DNA of 8,483 nt, taken from positions 1 through 8,483 of the forward strand of contig JABUUX010000305.1 of assembly GCA_021442965.1 (NCBI GenBank), given 5' to 3'. This document shows positions 1 through 6,111 of this stretch, piece by piece. The notes beneath the pieces are model-generated. The model ran no database searches. It was not told the origin of the DNA and saw only the letters and a program-made list of their open reading frames with translations. The DNA is from Treponema sp. GTDB lineage: Bacteria; Spirochaetota; Spirochaetia; Treponematales; Treponemataceae. The translations under genes and the position numbers were made by a program. Each line of letters opens with the position of its first letter. The stretch's first letter is position 1.

Positions 1-552
1 CTAATTTGGGCTTCCATTAATACCACAAACTGTACTGACGGAGTTGATGGTCTTTCTGCAACTTTAGTTCTACTAGCGTTGTTTACTCTAGGAGCAATGC
101 TTTATTTTGTACTGGGTCATACTGATATTTCTAAATATCTCCTTGTTCCGCACCTAGAAGACGGTGCCAAGTGGGGAGCTATGACTTTTGCTATGGCAGG
201 TGTTGTAATGGGATATCTTTGGCACAATGCCTTTCCAAGCAAATGCTTAATGGGTGATGCAGGAAGCCGTGCTCTTGGTTATTTTATTGGTGTTGGAGTA
301 ATAGTTACCGGAAATCCATTCCTTATTCTTGCAACTTCATCAATAATTTTTATTAATGGTGGTATGGGATTAATTAAAGTTTTCCTTTTAAGATTTTTCA
401 AAATCAGAATTTTTGAAAAAATAACTTTCCCACTCCATGATCATATGCGTAATAAGAAAGGATGGTCTCCAACTCAAGTTTTGCTTAAATTTGTTATAAT
501 TCAGGCTCTTATTACAACAGGATTAATCGGAATCTTTTTCAAAATCCGATAA
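1..552 (+). CDS. mraY: Phospho-N-acetylmuramoyl-pentapeptide-transferase MraY, 3' part (5' end outside window)
   Basis: This is the C-terminal 183 residues of an integral membrane enzyme that transfers phospho-MurNAc-pentapeptide from UDP to undecaprenyl phosphate, making lipid I at the inner face of the cytoplasmic membrane. The frame is open from base 1, so the start and roughly half of the usual ~360 residues are missing. Visible family signatures, numbered in the fragment, are the catalytic loop NTTNCTDGVDGL (residues 7-18, with Asp13 and Asp16), the GDAGS loop (85-89, third conserved Asp at 86) and the C-terminal PLHDH loop followed by GW (144-155). Several hydrophobic segments separate these loops. 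Compared with textbook MraY, the HHH motif reads HDH and the stretch before it is divergent, so a related polyprenyl-phosphate sugar transferase (WecA/TagO-like) is a weaker alternative. The downstream lipoprotein gene starts 9 bases after the stop, suggesting co-transcription. Confidence 0.88.
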   Translation, partial: LIWASINTTNCTDGVDGLSATLVLLALFTLGAMLYFVLGHTDISKYLLVPHLEDGAKWGAMTFAMAGVVMGYLWHNAFPSKCLMGDAGSRALGYFIGVGVIVTGNPFLILATSSIIFINGGMGLIKVFLLRFFKIRIFEKITFPLHDHMRNKKGWSPTQVLLKFVIIQALITTGLIGIFFKIR

Positions 553-561
553 GGATTACTA

Positions 562-1185
562 ATGAGAAAATTCATCTTTGGTCTGCTTGCTGCTTTTTCT
601 TTCATGTCATTTGTTTCTTGTCGCTCTGAAATTACACTAACCGCACAGAAAGACGGTTCTTTGATTGTTGAGTTTAATGGGGAATGTGGTCCTTATTTTG
701 AAAAAATGGTTCGTGAATTTACTGGCTCTAAAAGTTCCATTCTTTTTAACCCTGCTGAACTTAAACAAGATTTTGTTGCTTCAGGATTTACAAATATAAC
801 ATGTACAGCTCCATCTACTGTTGGTCTGTATGTAAAAATGACAGAAACAGGAAAATCTTTTTTATCAAAATCAGAAATGGTAGTTTCTGATAAAAATAAT
901 GTTATTCTTTCTCTTTCTCCTGACATTCTTAAATCTTTTTATAATTCTGCTGATTCCACTATTGTAACAGTTCTGGATCTCTTAATTTCTCCTGTTTTTA
1001 ATGATGAAATCATGAGCGAAGAAGAATATTTAGAAATGCTGGGTTCTTTTTATGGTAATGAAGCATCAGAAGAAGTTGGTAACTGCAATATTTTACTTAC
1101 TTTAATTTCATCAAACGGACAAAAAAAAGAAGCTTCACTACCATTAGCAAAGCTTCTTTGTCTTAATGAAAAATTGGTTTTTTAA
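562..1185 (+). CDS. Uncharacterised lipoprotein downstream of mraY
   Basis: I do not recognise this 207-residue protein. It begins with a lipoprotein signal peptide: a basic start (MRKF), a hydrophobic core (residues 5-17) and a relaxed lipobox FVSC with the acceptor Cys at residue 20. It should therefore be exported and lipid-anchored in the envelope. The mature part is mixed polar and hydrophobic without an obvious catalytic motif. An acidic segment lies near residues 148-170, with only a few cysteines and no repeats. The ATG at 562 is supported by an AAGGA Shine-Dalgarno at 551-555 that overlaps the TAA of mraY, so translation of the two genes is probably linked. The gene converges with the PAQR-like gene, leaving 11 bases between the stops. 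Its last ~20 codons also contain the inverted repeat that terminates the opposite transcript. A role in the envelope is likely from the signal and neighbour only. Confidence 0.8.
   Translation: MRKFIFGLLAAFSFMSFVSCRSEITLTAQKDGSLIVEFNGECGPYFEKMVREFTGSKSSILFNPAELKQDFVASGFTNITCTAPSTVGLYVKMTETGKSFLSKSEMVVSDKNNVILSLSPDILKSFYNSADSTIVTVLDLLISPVFNDEIMSEEEYLEMLGSFYGNEASEEVGNCNILLTLISSNGQKKEASLPLAKLLCLNEKLVF
1118..1162 (-). terminator. Intrinsic terminator of the rlmB/PAQR unit, inside the convergent lipoprotein gene
   Basis: A perfect 10-bp inverted repeat, AAAGAAGCTT (1126-1135) and AAGCTTCTTT (1150-1159), encloses a 14-base loop. Read on the - strand, the stem is followed directly by a T tract (the eight A's at 1121-1128, three of which also belong to the stem). 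GAC/GTC at 1118-1120 and 1160-1162 can add outer pairs. This is the classic form of a Rho-independent terminator and lies about 35 bases past the stop of the PAQR-like gene. On the + strand the hairpin is not followed by an immediate T run, so it acts best in one direction. It occupies codons ~187-200 of the lipoprotein gene. Confidence 0.75.
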
Positions 1186-1196
1186 TTTTTTATATT

Positions 1197-2132
1197 TTAT
1201 CTAGGAAGATTTATGTAAAACAGGGAAAGAAACATACAAACTGAACCAGCAAGCATTACACAGTTTCCAACCAAATGCATAAACTTTACTTTTCTAAGTG
1301 AATAAAATATTAAACCTACAAGATAGATTAACCCTGCAACTGCTAAAAGTGTAAAACAAGCCTGATTAAGACTTTTATACAAAACTGTTGTTACAAATAA
1401 TCCTGACCATCCTGTAGCTACAAAGAAAGCAACAATCCCTTTCTCAAATCTGGAACCAAACACTGCATAAAGTACACTTCCAACTATTGCAATCAACCAA
1501 ACACTTCCAAATAAAATCCAACCAAAAAGTTGAATTCTTGGAGGCTGACTCGGATCCTGAAATTTTGTCAAATTAAATGCTGTGTATCCACATCCAATTA
1601 CCATAAAAGTAAACACATGCGATAGACGTCTAAATACTTCTTTTGCCGTATAATTTGTTAAGGCATGATTTAATGTTGAACTAAGATACATTAAAATTAA
1701 AGCAATTCCAAAACATGTATAGGATAGGATTGAAACATTTTTTACATAATCTTCAATATTTTTTACAGCTAAAGAATCAAAAAGTGCCAGAACAACAACT
1801 GCAAATGCTGTTCCTATTCCCTGTACAATTGATGTTGCCAGTTCTTCTCCAAAAGTAAACGGTCTTAAGGAGTTCTCGTAATCAATCACTTTTGTTTCTT
1901 TTTCTATTTTTCTTTCTGCGCGTTTTTTTGCTCTTTCTGATTTTGCATAATCAGCTGCTGCATACTTTGCCTTTAGCCTTTCAGGATCTCTTGCATATTC
2001 GATGTTTACCTTTCTGACTTCATTTTCATAATCATTTTTTAATTTCTGAAGCCTGGCAGATTTTTTAGCCTTTAATGAAGTTAGTGTTGATTTTCTTTTA
2101 GCTTTCATTGCTACATCATCAGAATGAGACAT
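1197..2132 (-). CDS. Hemolysin III / PAQR-family-like membrane protein with long charged N-terminal extension
   Basis: This 311-residue protein has two parts. Residues 1-90 are highly charged, Lys/Arg/Glu/Ala-rich and probably a cytoplasmic coiled coil. Residues ~93-310 contain about seven hydrophobic segments in the pattern of the hemolysin III (YqfA/PAQR) family, whose bacterial members are usually only ~210-230 residues. Family landmarks are FGEELATSI (Glu96), YLSSTLNHA (His156), FRRLSHVFTFMVIGCGYTAF (168-186) and the last-helix motif MHLVGN (285-290). The usual Asp of the LDH..I..AGTYTP motif is Ser171, and the HxxxH pair of the last helix is His286/Asn290, so the metal site of PAQR proteins looks incomplete. 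Family members are called hemolysins by history; lytic activity cannot be assumed. The chosen ATG at 2132 has GGAGG 5 bases upstream. A longer frame exists, but it overlaps the end of rlmB. It follows rlmB by 13 bases, so it is the second gene of that unit. Confidence 0.8.
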   Translation of the reverse strand: MSHSDDVAMKAKRKSTLTSLKAKKSARLQKLKNDYENEVRKVNIEYARDPERLKAKYAAADYAKSERAKKRAERKIEKETKVIDYENSLRPFTFGEELATSIVQGIGTAFAVVVLALFDSLAVKNIEDYVKNVSILSYTCFGIALILMYLSSTLNHALTNYTAKEVFRRLSHVFTFMVIGCGYTAFNLTKFQDPSQPPRIQLFGWILFGSVWLIAIVGSVLYAVFGSRFEKGIVAFFVATGWSGLFVTTVLYKSLNQACFTLLAVAGLIYLVGLIFYSLRKVKFMHLVGNCVMLAGSVCMFLSLFYINLPR

Positions 2133-2137
2133 TTGTA

Positions 2138-2142
2138 CCTCC
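2138..2142 (-). promoter_or_regulatory. Shine-Dalgarno deciding the PAQR-like gene start
   Basis: GGAGG on the - strand lies 5 bases before the ATG at 2132-2130. It is the strongest ribosome-binding site near this gene and places the start 25 codons inside the longest open frame. That also removes the overlap with the rlmB stop codon. Confidence 0.8.
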
Positions 2143-2145
2143 GTC

Positions 2146-2910
2146 CTATCTTTTATAAATTTCGTATAATAAAACACCTGCTGCAACAGAAACATTAAGA
2201 CTATCAATTTTCCCGCAGGTTGGTATTGATACTATTGTATCACATTTCTCTTCCAAAAGACGAGCCATACCTGTACCTTCACTTCCCATTATCATTACAG
2301 TCTTTGAAGAAAACTTTACTTGCGTAAGATTTTCTCCTCCAGCATCTGCTCCGTAAATCCAGTAACCAGCTTTTTTTAGTTTTTCTACTGTTCTTACAAG
2401 ATTAGTTACAATGGAAACAGGCACCCAGGCTGAAGCTCCTGCACTGCTTCTGGAAATTACTTCATTTCCAATATCATGATTCGCGTTATTTTCCGGAATA
2501 ATTACAAGATTAGCTCCAAACTGATCACAACTTCTAAGTATTGCGCCTACATTGTGAGGATCTGTTACTCGGTCTAAAATGATTACAGTAGACTTTTCTG
2601 CATTACAGTTTATTTTCAACCATTCATCAAAATCAATTATATTTTTTTGTTTTACCTGTTCTTCATTTAATTCAAGAATGATTCCTCTGTGATCTTGTAA
2701 AGACTCATCCAATCCAGAAACTTTAATATCCAGTGTTTTGTCATCACATTGTGTTACATTTACACCAACTTTCTTAGCTGACTCTAAAATTTTTTTAACA
2801 CGCGGTCCTGATTTACTATAAAAAATTTGAAAATCCTTTACATCAACGTTTTGTTTTTGAATAGAAAGGATTCTTTCTTCTATTGCATGAAATCCGGTTA
2901 CAACTTTCAT
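2146..2910 (-). CDS. rlmB: 23S rRNA (guanosine-2'-O-)-methyltransferase RlmB, TrmH/SpoU family
   Basis: This is a 254-residue SPOUT (TrmH-type) methyltransferase. By family, it uses S-adenosylmethionine to methylate a ribose 2'-OH in 23S rRNA, at the position equivalent to G2251 in E. coli. The N-terminal ~80 residues (starting VTGFHAIEERI) form the small RNA-binding domain of the RlmB/TrmH subfamily. The C-terminal knot domain shows motif 1 LDRVTDPHNVGAILRSCDQF (112-131, with Asn120 and Arg126), motif 2 IMGSEGTGM (207-215, Glu211) and motif 3 SIPTCGKIDSLNVSVAAG (228-245). Length matches the family (~245-255). The ATG at 2910 is preferred over the TTG at 2922 because a GGAGA Shine-Dalgarno lies between them. 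It has its own promoter and is followed by the PAQR-like gene. Exact target assignment (RlmB rather than another TrmH-family enzyme) is inference from similarity. Confidence 0.92.
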   Translation of the reverse strand: MKVVTGFHAIEERILSIQKQNVDVKDFQIFYSKSGPRVKKILESAKKVGVNVTQCDDKTLDIKVSGLDESLQDHRGIILELNEEQVKQKNIIDFDEWLKINCNAEKSTVIILDRVTDPHNVGAILRSCDQFGANLVIIPENNANHDIGNEVISRSSAGASAWVPVSIVTNLVRTVEKLKKAGYWIYGADAGGENLTQVKFSSKTVMIMGSEGTGMARLLEEKCDTIVSIPTCGKIDSLNVSVAAGVLLYEIYKR

Positions 2911-2915
2911 ACTTT

Positions 2916-2920
2916 TCTCC
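2916..2920 (-). promoter_or_regulatory. Shine-Dalgarno deciding the rlmB start
   Basis: GGAGA on the - strand is 5 bases upstream of the ATG at 2910-2908. It lies inside the alternative reading from TTG (2922), which has no ribosome-binding site of its own, so the ATG is the likely start. The predicted leader from the promoter at 2931-2960 is only about 14 bases and consists almost entirely of this site. Confidence 0.75.
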
Positions 2921-2930
2921 AATCGTGCAT

Positions 2931-2960
2931 ATTATAACAAAAAAGGCTGCTTATGGTCAC
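2931..2960 (-). promoter_or_regulatory. Sigma-70-type extended -10 promoter for rlmB
   Basis: On the - strand there is a perfect TATAAT (2936-2931) preceded by TGT (2939-2937), giving an extended -10 element TGnTATAAT. An 18-base spacer separates it from a partial -35 hexamer, GTGACC (2960-2955), which matches TTGACA at four of six positions. Transcription would begin near 2924, about 14 bases before the rlmB ATG. The -35 lies in the loop region and the TG in the T tract of the terminator of the preceding unit. The element is predicted from sequence only. Confidence 0.65.
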
Positions 2961-2983
2961 TTATTAACCACAAACAGCCTTTT
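2939..2983 (-). terminator. Intrinsic terminator of the rnpA-ychJ unit
   Basis: A perfect 9-bp stem, AAAAGGCTG (2941-2949) with CAGCCTTTT (2975-2983), has a further inner pairing TGGT/ACCA (2954-2957 with 2967-2970). On the - strand the GC core CAGCC is followed by six T's (2944-2939), as in a Rho-independent terminator. The hairpin begins about 21 bases after the ychJ-type stop codon. No + strand gene leads into it, so it should serve the long - strand operon. Confidence 0.85.
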
Positions 2984-3004
2984 CATAAAAATTAATTTAT
3001 CAAA

Positions 3005-3502
3005 TTAACGTCCACAGCATTTTTTGTATTTTTTTCCGCTTCCGCAAGGACAAGGATCATTTCGACCAACTTTTTCACCCTCACGAACAACTGTTGTAGG
3101 AATTACATTTCCAGCTACGTATTTCCAGTCTCCATTAATTTTTTTGAATCCTGAAATTTCGTGATGAATGTCATGCATCTGATGAAGTGTGTAATCTGCT
3201 GTAAATTCTACAATTCCTTCATCATCAGCTTCTGTTCCTTTTTCTGTACGAATTATTTTAAGTCCGTTCCACTGAGATTCTCTACTCCAGTCTTCTGTGG
3301 CTTTTTTATCAATCTCAGCAATTCCTTCACCTTCTTCACATGAACTTATAATATAATCAATTTCATGCTTTACATAAGATGAATAACGAGCTCTCATACA
3401 AGCTTCAGCAGTTGGTGCTTTAACATTTCCTTTTATAATCGGTTCACAACATTCACTGTAAGTTTTTCCTGAACCACAAGGACACAAATCTTTATCTGCC
3501 AT
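3005..3502 (-). CDS. YchJ-family protein with SEC-C motifs at both ends
   Basis: This 165-residue protein matches the YchJ (UPF0225) layout. An N-terminal SEC-C-like motif [15 protein letters not shown] carries Cys7, Cys9, Cys18 and Cys19. A central NTF2-like domain begins with the family signature [12 protein letters not shown] (34-44), and a C-terminal SEC-C motif [18 protein letters not shown] carries Cys151, Cys153, Cys162 and Cys163. SEC-C motifs bind zinc and are best known from the tail of SecA, where they contact SecB and ribosomes. The role of YchJ itself is not established. Both four-residue metal sets are intact. The start ATG has AGGAGA (3507-3512) just upstream. It follows the isomerase gene by 12 bases and is the last gene before the terminator, so it is co-transcribed with secretion and membrane-insertion genes. 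Confidence 0.88.
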   Translation of the reverse strand: MADKDLCPCGSGKTYSECCEPIIKGNVKAPTAEACMRARYSSYVKHEIDYIISSCEEGEGIAEIDKKATEDWSRESQWNGLKIIRTEKGTEADDEGIVEFTADYTLHQMHDIHHEISGFKKINGDWKYVAGNVIPTTVVREGEKVGRNDPCPCGSGKKYKKCCGR

Positions 3503-3514
3503 TTTTTCTCCTAA

Positions 3515-4561
3515 TTATTTCAGTACAACAACATCAAAACAGATATATGCTCCGCCTGGAATTACACCAGGAATTCCCTGAGCTCCATAAGCCATTTCTG
3601 GTGGCAAAACAATTTTACGAGTTTCACCATATTCCATCTCCTGAACCATTATATCAAAGCCTGGAATCATTTCACCGCCTGCAGTTTTGAAATCAAGAGG
3701 TTCATGTCCCTGAGGATGAAATTCTTTTGATGCATCAAAAATCTGTCCATCTGTAAGATATCCTTTGTATCCAACAGTTACTTTCTTTCCTTGACCAACT
3801 TTTTTTCCATTTCCTTTTTTTAGAACCTGGAAATAAATTCCTTCAGGGGTTTTTTCACAGCCTTTTATAACTTCGGCCATTGCCTTTTCTTTTGCTTCTT
3901 CTGCACGTTTTGCAACATTATAAACAGCCTGATCAAAATCTTTCTGAGTTGCTGTAAACTTTTCTGCGTCTGAACCCTGGCGGATAATCTTCAATGAAAT
4001 GATTGTATCCCCCTGAGCAACACTATCTACAACATCCTGTCCTGTAATAATTTTTCCAAAAATTGTATGTTTTCCATTAAGCCAGTCTGTTGGAACATGT
4101 GTAATAAAGAATTGGCTTCCATTTGTATTTGGACCTGAGTTTGCCATAGCAAGATATCCCGGACCATCAAATGAATATTTATCACACCATTCATCAGGAA
4201 ATTTATAACCAGGACCACCAGTACCATTACCTTTTGGATCCCCACCTTGAATCATGAAATCTGAAATTACACGGTGAAATTTCAACCCATCATAAAAAGG
4301 TTTTCCTTTAGCTGCATCCAAAGTGCCTTCAGCTAAACCAACAAAATTAATAACAGTAAGTGGAGTGTCCTTGTAAAAAAGTTCCAGAACCATTTTTCCC
4401 TTTTCTGTTTCCATTACAGCAAAAACGCCTTCTTTTCCGTTCAATGCGTCCATTTTTGTACTCCCTGCAGAAGCCTTTGCAGAAGATTTTTTTCCTGCAC
4501 AGCTGCCACTAGATAAAATCATCAGACTCATTACAAGTCCAAAAATTATTTTTCTTTTCAT
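3515..4561 (-). CDS. Cyclophilin-FKBP dual-domain peptidyl-prolyl isomerase, lipoprotein
   Basis: This 348-residue exported protein joins both major prolyl-isomerase families. A lipoprotein signal (core residues 5-18) ends at the relaxed lipobox SGSC with Cys21. A Ser/Lys/Ala-rich spacer then leads to a cyclophilin domain at ~45-198. That domain keeps the active-site set equivalent to human CypA: FHR (Arg97), Phe102, Met103, Gln105, SQFF (Gln150, Phe152), Trp160, Leu161 and His165. A charged helical linker (~200-235) leads to an FKBP domain (~238-348) with Tyr265, Phe275-Asp276, Ile299, Phe302 in the usual Trp position, Tyr325 and Phe342. Both domains should be active and act on exported proteins. 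Cyclophilin-FKBP fusions are known as dual-family immunophilins in some bacteria. The ribosome-binding site is a G6 run (4567-4572). It follows the uncharacterised secreted-protein gene by 23 bases. Confidence 0.9.
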   Translation of the reverse strand: MKRKIIFGLVMSLMILSSGSCAGKKSSAKASAGSTKMDALNGKEGVFAVMETEKGKMVLELFYKDTPLTVINFVGLAEGTLDAAKGKPFYDGLKFHRVISDFMIQGGDPKGNGTGGPGYKFPDEWCDKYSFDGPGYLAMANSGPNTNGSQFFITHVPTDWLNGKHTIFGKIITGQDVVDSVAQGDTIISLKIIRQGSDAEKFTATQKDFDQAVYNVAKRAEEAKEKAMAEVIKGCEKTPEGIYFQVLKKGNGKKVGQGKKVTVGYKGYLTDGQIFDASKEFHPQGHEPLDFKTAGGEMIPGFDIMVQEMEYGETRKIVLPPEMAYGAQGIPGVIPGGAYICFDVVVLK

Positions 4562-4584
4562 TTTATCCCCCCATTTGAGAATAT

Positions 4585-5382
4585 TTAAAACTGAGTTATA
4601 AACCAGTCATATACTGCTTCAAGTCTGGAATTTAAAGAATCACTTATTTGTTTTTTCATTCCAGGCATTTTTTTATATGTCCCGTTTACAGCAAGATAAA
4701 TCACGTAACTGTCGTCAGAGTCTACTACAAGATAATAAACTATCAGATTTCCGCCTTTTATTGCTTTTACCGGTCCTATTCCCATTGAATCTTCTATCCT
4801 GAGTATTGCACACAGACAATCCTCGCTTTGAGAATAGTCCATTTTATAAACATTTTCTCCAAAAGAAGAATCATCCAGCATAATATATTTTTCAAGCCCA
4901 TCACTATTTGTTATGTTTAAATCTGGAAGAACTGTTTTATCTTTTGCTGAAGGAACATAATTTACCTGTTTATAAAGTGTCAACTTTTTCTTTCTGGTTG
5001 TTGAATAATATTTCATTCCTGCCATTTTAGAAACAGAAGTAAAAATTTCAGCTACATCTTCTATGTTTAATTGAGCCGGACTTTTTTGCAAAGTATTTAG
5101 TTCGGATTTTTTTATTACATAAACCTGTTCAGAAAGAAATCCTTCGCCTTCATTGTCCAAAGGTTTTACTTCCCTACACTTTTCTGCATAAACACAGTCA
5201 GGAAGCAATGTCATCTTTGAATCTTTTTCAAATTCCATACGCTGGACGCAGCCGTTTATCATCAATTCAGAACAGACCTCTGCCGGTAAATATTTACCCA
5301 AAGAAGTCTGTGCATTTATAGTGAAGCAACTAAAGAAAAAAATTCCAGCAAAAATTTTTTTTTGCGTCCATTTACAAACCAT
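4585..5382 (-). CDS. Uncharacterised secreted protein encoded between jag and the prolyl isomerase
   Basis: I do not recognise this 265-residue protein. A signal peptide is clear: basic WTQKK, a hydrophobic stretch at 10-22, and a likely cleavage after TINA (residue 24). Cys19 lies within the hydrophobic core and is a poor lipobox. The mature chain has six cysteines (37, 45, 63, 69, 189, 191), consistent with disulfides after export. Its C-terminal half (~175-265) alternates short hydrophobic strands and ends with an amphipathic segment. No catalytic motif is visible. The start is coupled to jag: the bases TAATG share one A between the jag stop and this ATG, and an AAAGGA Shine-Dalgarno sits in the last jag codons. 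A run of nine A's lies at codons 7-10. Its place inside the yidC-jag unit suggests an envelope role; anything further would be guesswork. Confidence 0.8.
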   Translation of the reverse strand: MVCKWTQKKIFAGIFFFSCFTINAQTSLGKYLPAEVCSELMINGCVQRMEFEKDSKMTLLPDCVYAEKCREVKPLDNEGEGFLSEQVYVIKKSELNTLQKSPAQLNIEDVAEIFTSVSKMAGMKYYSTTRKKKLTLYKQVNYVPSAKDKTVLPDLNITNSDGLEKYIMLDDSSFGENVYKMDYSQSEDCLCAILRIEDSMGIGPVKAIKGGNLIVYYLVVDSDDSYVIYLAVNGTYKKMPGMKKQISDSLNSRLEAVYDWFITQF

Positions 5383-6083
5383 TAGCGAATTCCTTTATAA
5401 AAAACTCTTACCTGTTTATATAAACCATCACCTTCACTTTTTGTTTCAACATCTGGAATATCATTAAGTGTTGTATGGATAAGTCTTCGTTCAAACGGAT
5501 TCATTGGTTCCAACAAAATTGAATTACGTGAAGAACGAACTTTGTCTGCTGTATTATAGGCAAGTCTTACAAGAGCTTCTTCACGACGGATTCTGTAATT
5601 TTCTGTATCAAGAATTATGCGAATTTCCTCATGACCAAGACGTCCTGCATAAATATTTGCCAAAAGCTGAAGGGCATCCAGGTTTTTTCCTTTGCGCCCA
5701 ATAAGAATTGAAGAAAATGAAGATTCCAGACGAATTCCAATTTTTTTGTCTTCACGATAAGTTATTTCAACTTTTACATCGTAGCCCATTTTTTCAACAA
5801 TTTCTTTAATAAATGTTGTAAGTTTTTCTTCAAATTCTCCCTGTGGAACAGGATCAATTTTTACTCTTGGTGTTTCATCGTAATCTTTATTTTCCAATGT
5901 ATTCCCTGCATTCGGAACATCATTAAGTGTATGAACACGAATTTTTACGTATCCTTTTGAAAAAAGAGATTTTTTCTGTGTTTCAAGAATTTCTACATCA
6001 AACTGGTCTCTTTCAAGACTTAAATCATTAGCAGCCATTTCTATAGCTTCTTTTTCTGTTTTTGCTTCATATTCGTAAGTCAT
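5382..6083 (-). CDS. jag: Jag/KhpB RNA-binding protein (Jag_N-KH-R3H)
   Basis: This 233-residue cytoplasmic protein has the full Jag (SpoIIIJ-associated, also called KhpB/EloR) architecture. An N-terminal Jag_N domain at 1-50 (YEYEAKTEKEAIEMAANDL) is followed by an acidic linker at ~55-80, a KH domain at ~85-160 with the GxxG loop GRKG (129-132), and a C-terminal R3H domain with NPFERRLIHTTL (Arg199 and His203 forming RxxxH). Family members bind RNA and, in Firmicutes, affect cell division and elongation; the job in spirochaetes is not established. It follows yidC by 28 bases, the usual pairing. The ATG has AGGGGAA (6088-6094) upstream. The stop overlaps the next start by one base. Length is normal and no key residue is missing. 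Confidence 0.93.
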   Translation of the reverse strand: MTYEYEAKTEKEAIEMAANDLSLERDQFDVEILETQKKSLFSKGYVKIRVHTLNDVPNAGNTLENKDYDETPRVKIDPVPQGEFEEKLTTFIKEIVEKMGYDVKVEITYREDKKIGIRLESSFSSILIGRKGKNLDALQLLANIYAGRLGHEEIRIILDTENYRIRREEALVRLAYNTADKVRSSRNSILLEPMNPFERRLIHTTLNDIPDVETKSEGDGLYKQVRVFYKGIR

Positions 6084-6111
6084 TTTATTCCCCTATTTTT
6101 TAGTTTTGCTT

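Noticed and set aside
693..926. Open frame on the - strand opposite the lipoprotein gene
   Set aside because: No ribosome-binding site or family features, and the + strand frame has a signal peptide and a good start.
1169..1190. AAAAATT/AATTTTT repeat at the end of the lipoprotein gene as a + strand terminator
   Set aside because: The stem is only A-T pairs and arises easily in such AT-rich sequence. A + strand terminator here is not supported.
1197..2132. Calling the PAQR-like protein a hemolysin or virulence factor
   Set aside because: The name is historical for the family. Key family residues are altered and nothing in the sequence shows lytic activity.
4027..4245. Second frame inside the cyclophilin domain
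   Set aside because: The main frame keeps every cyclophilin active-site residue, so this frame is incidental.
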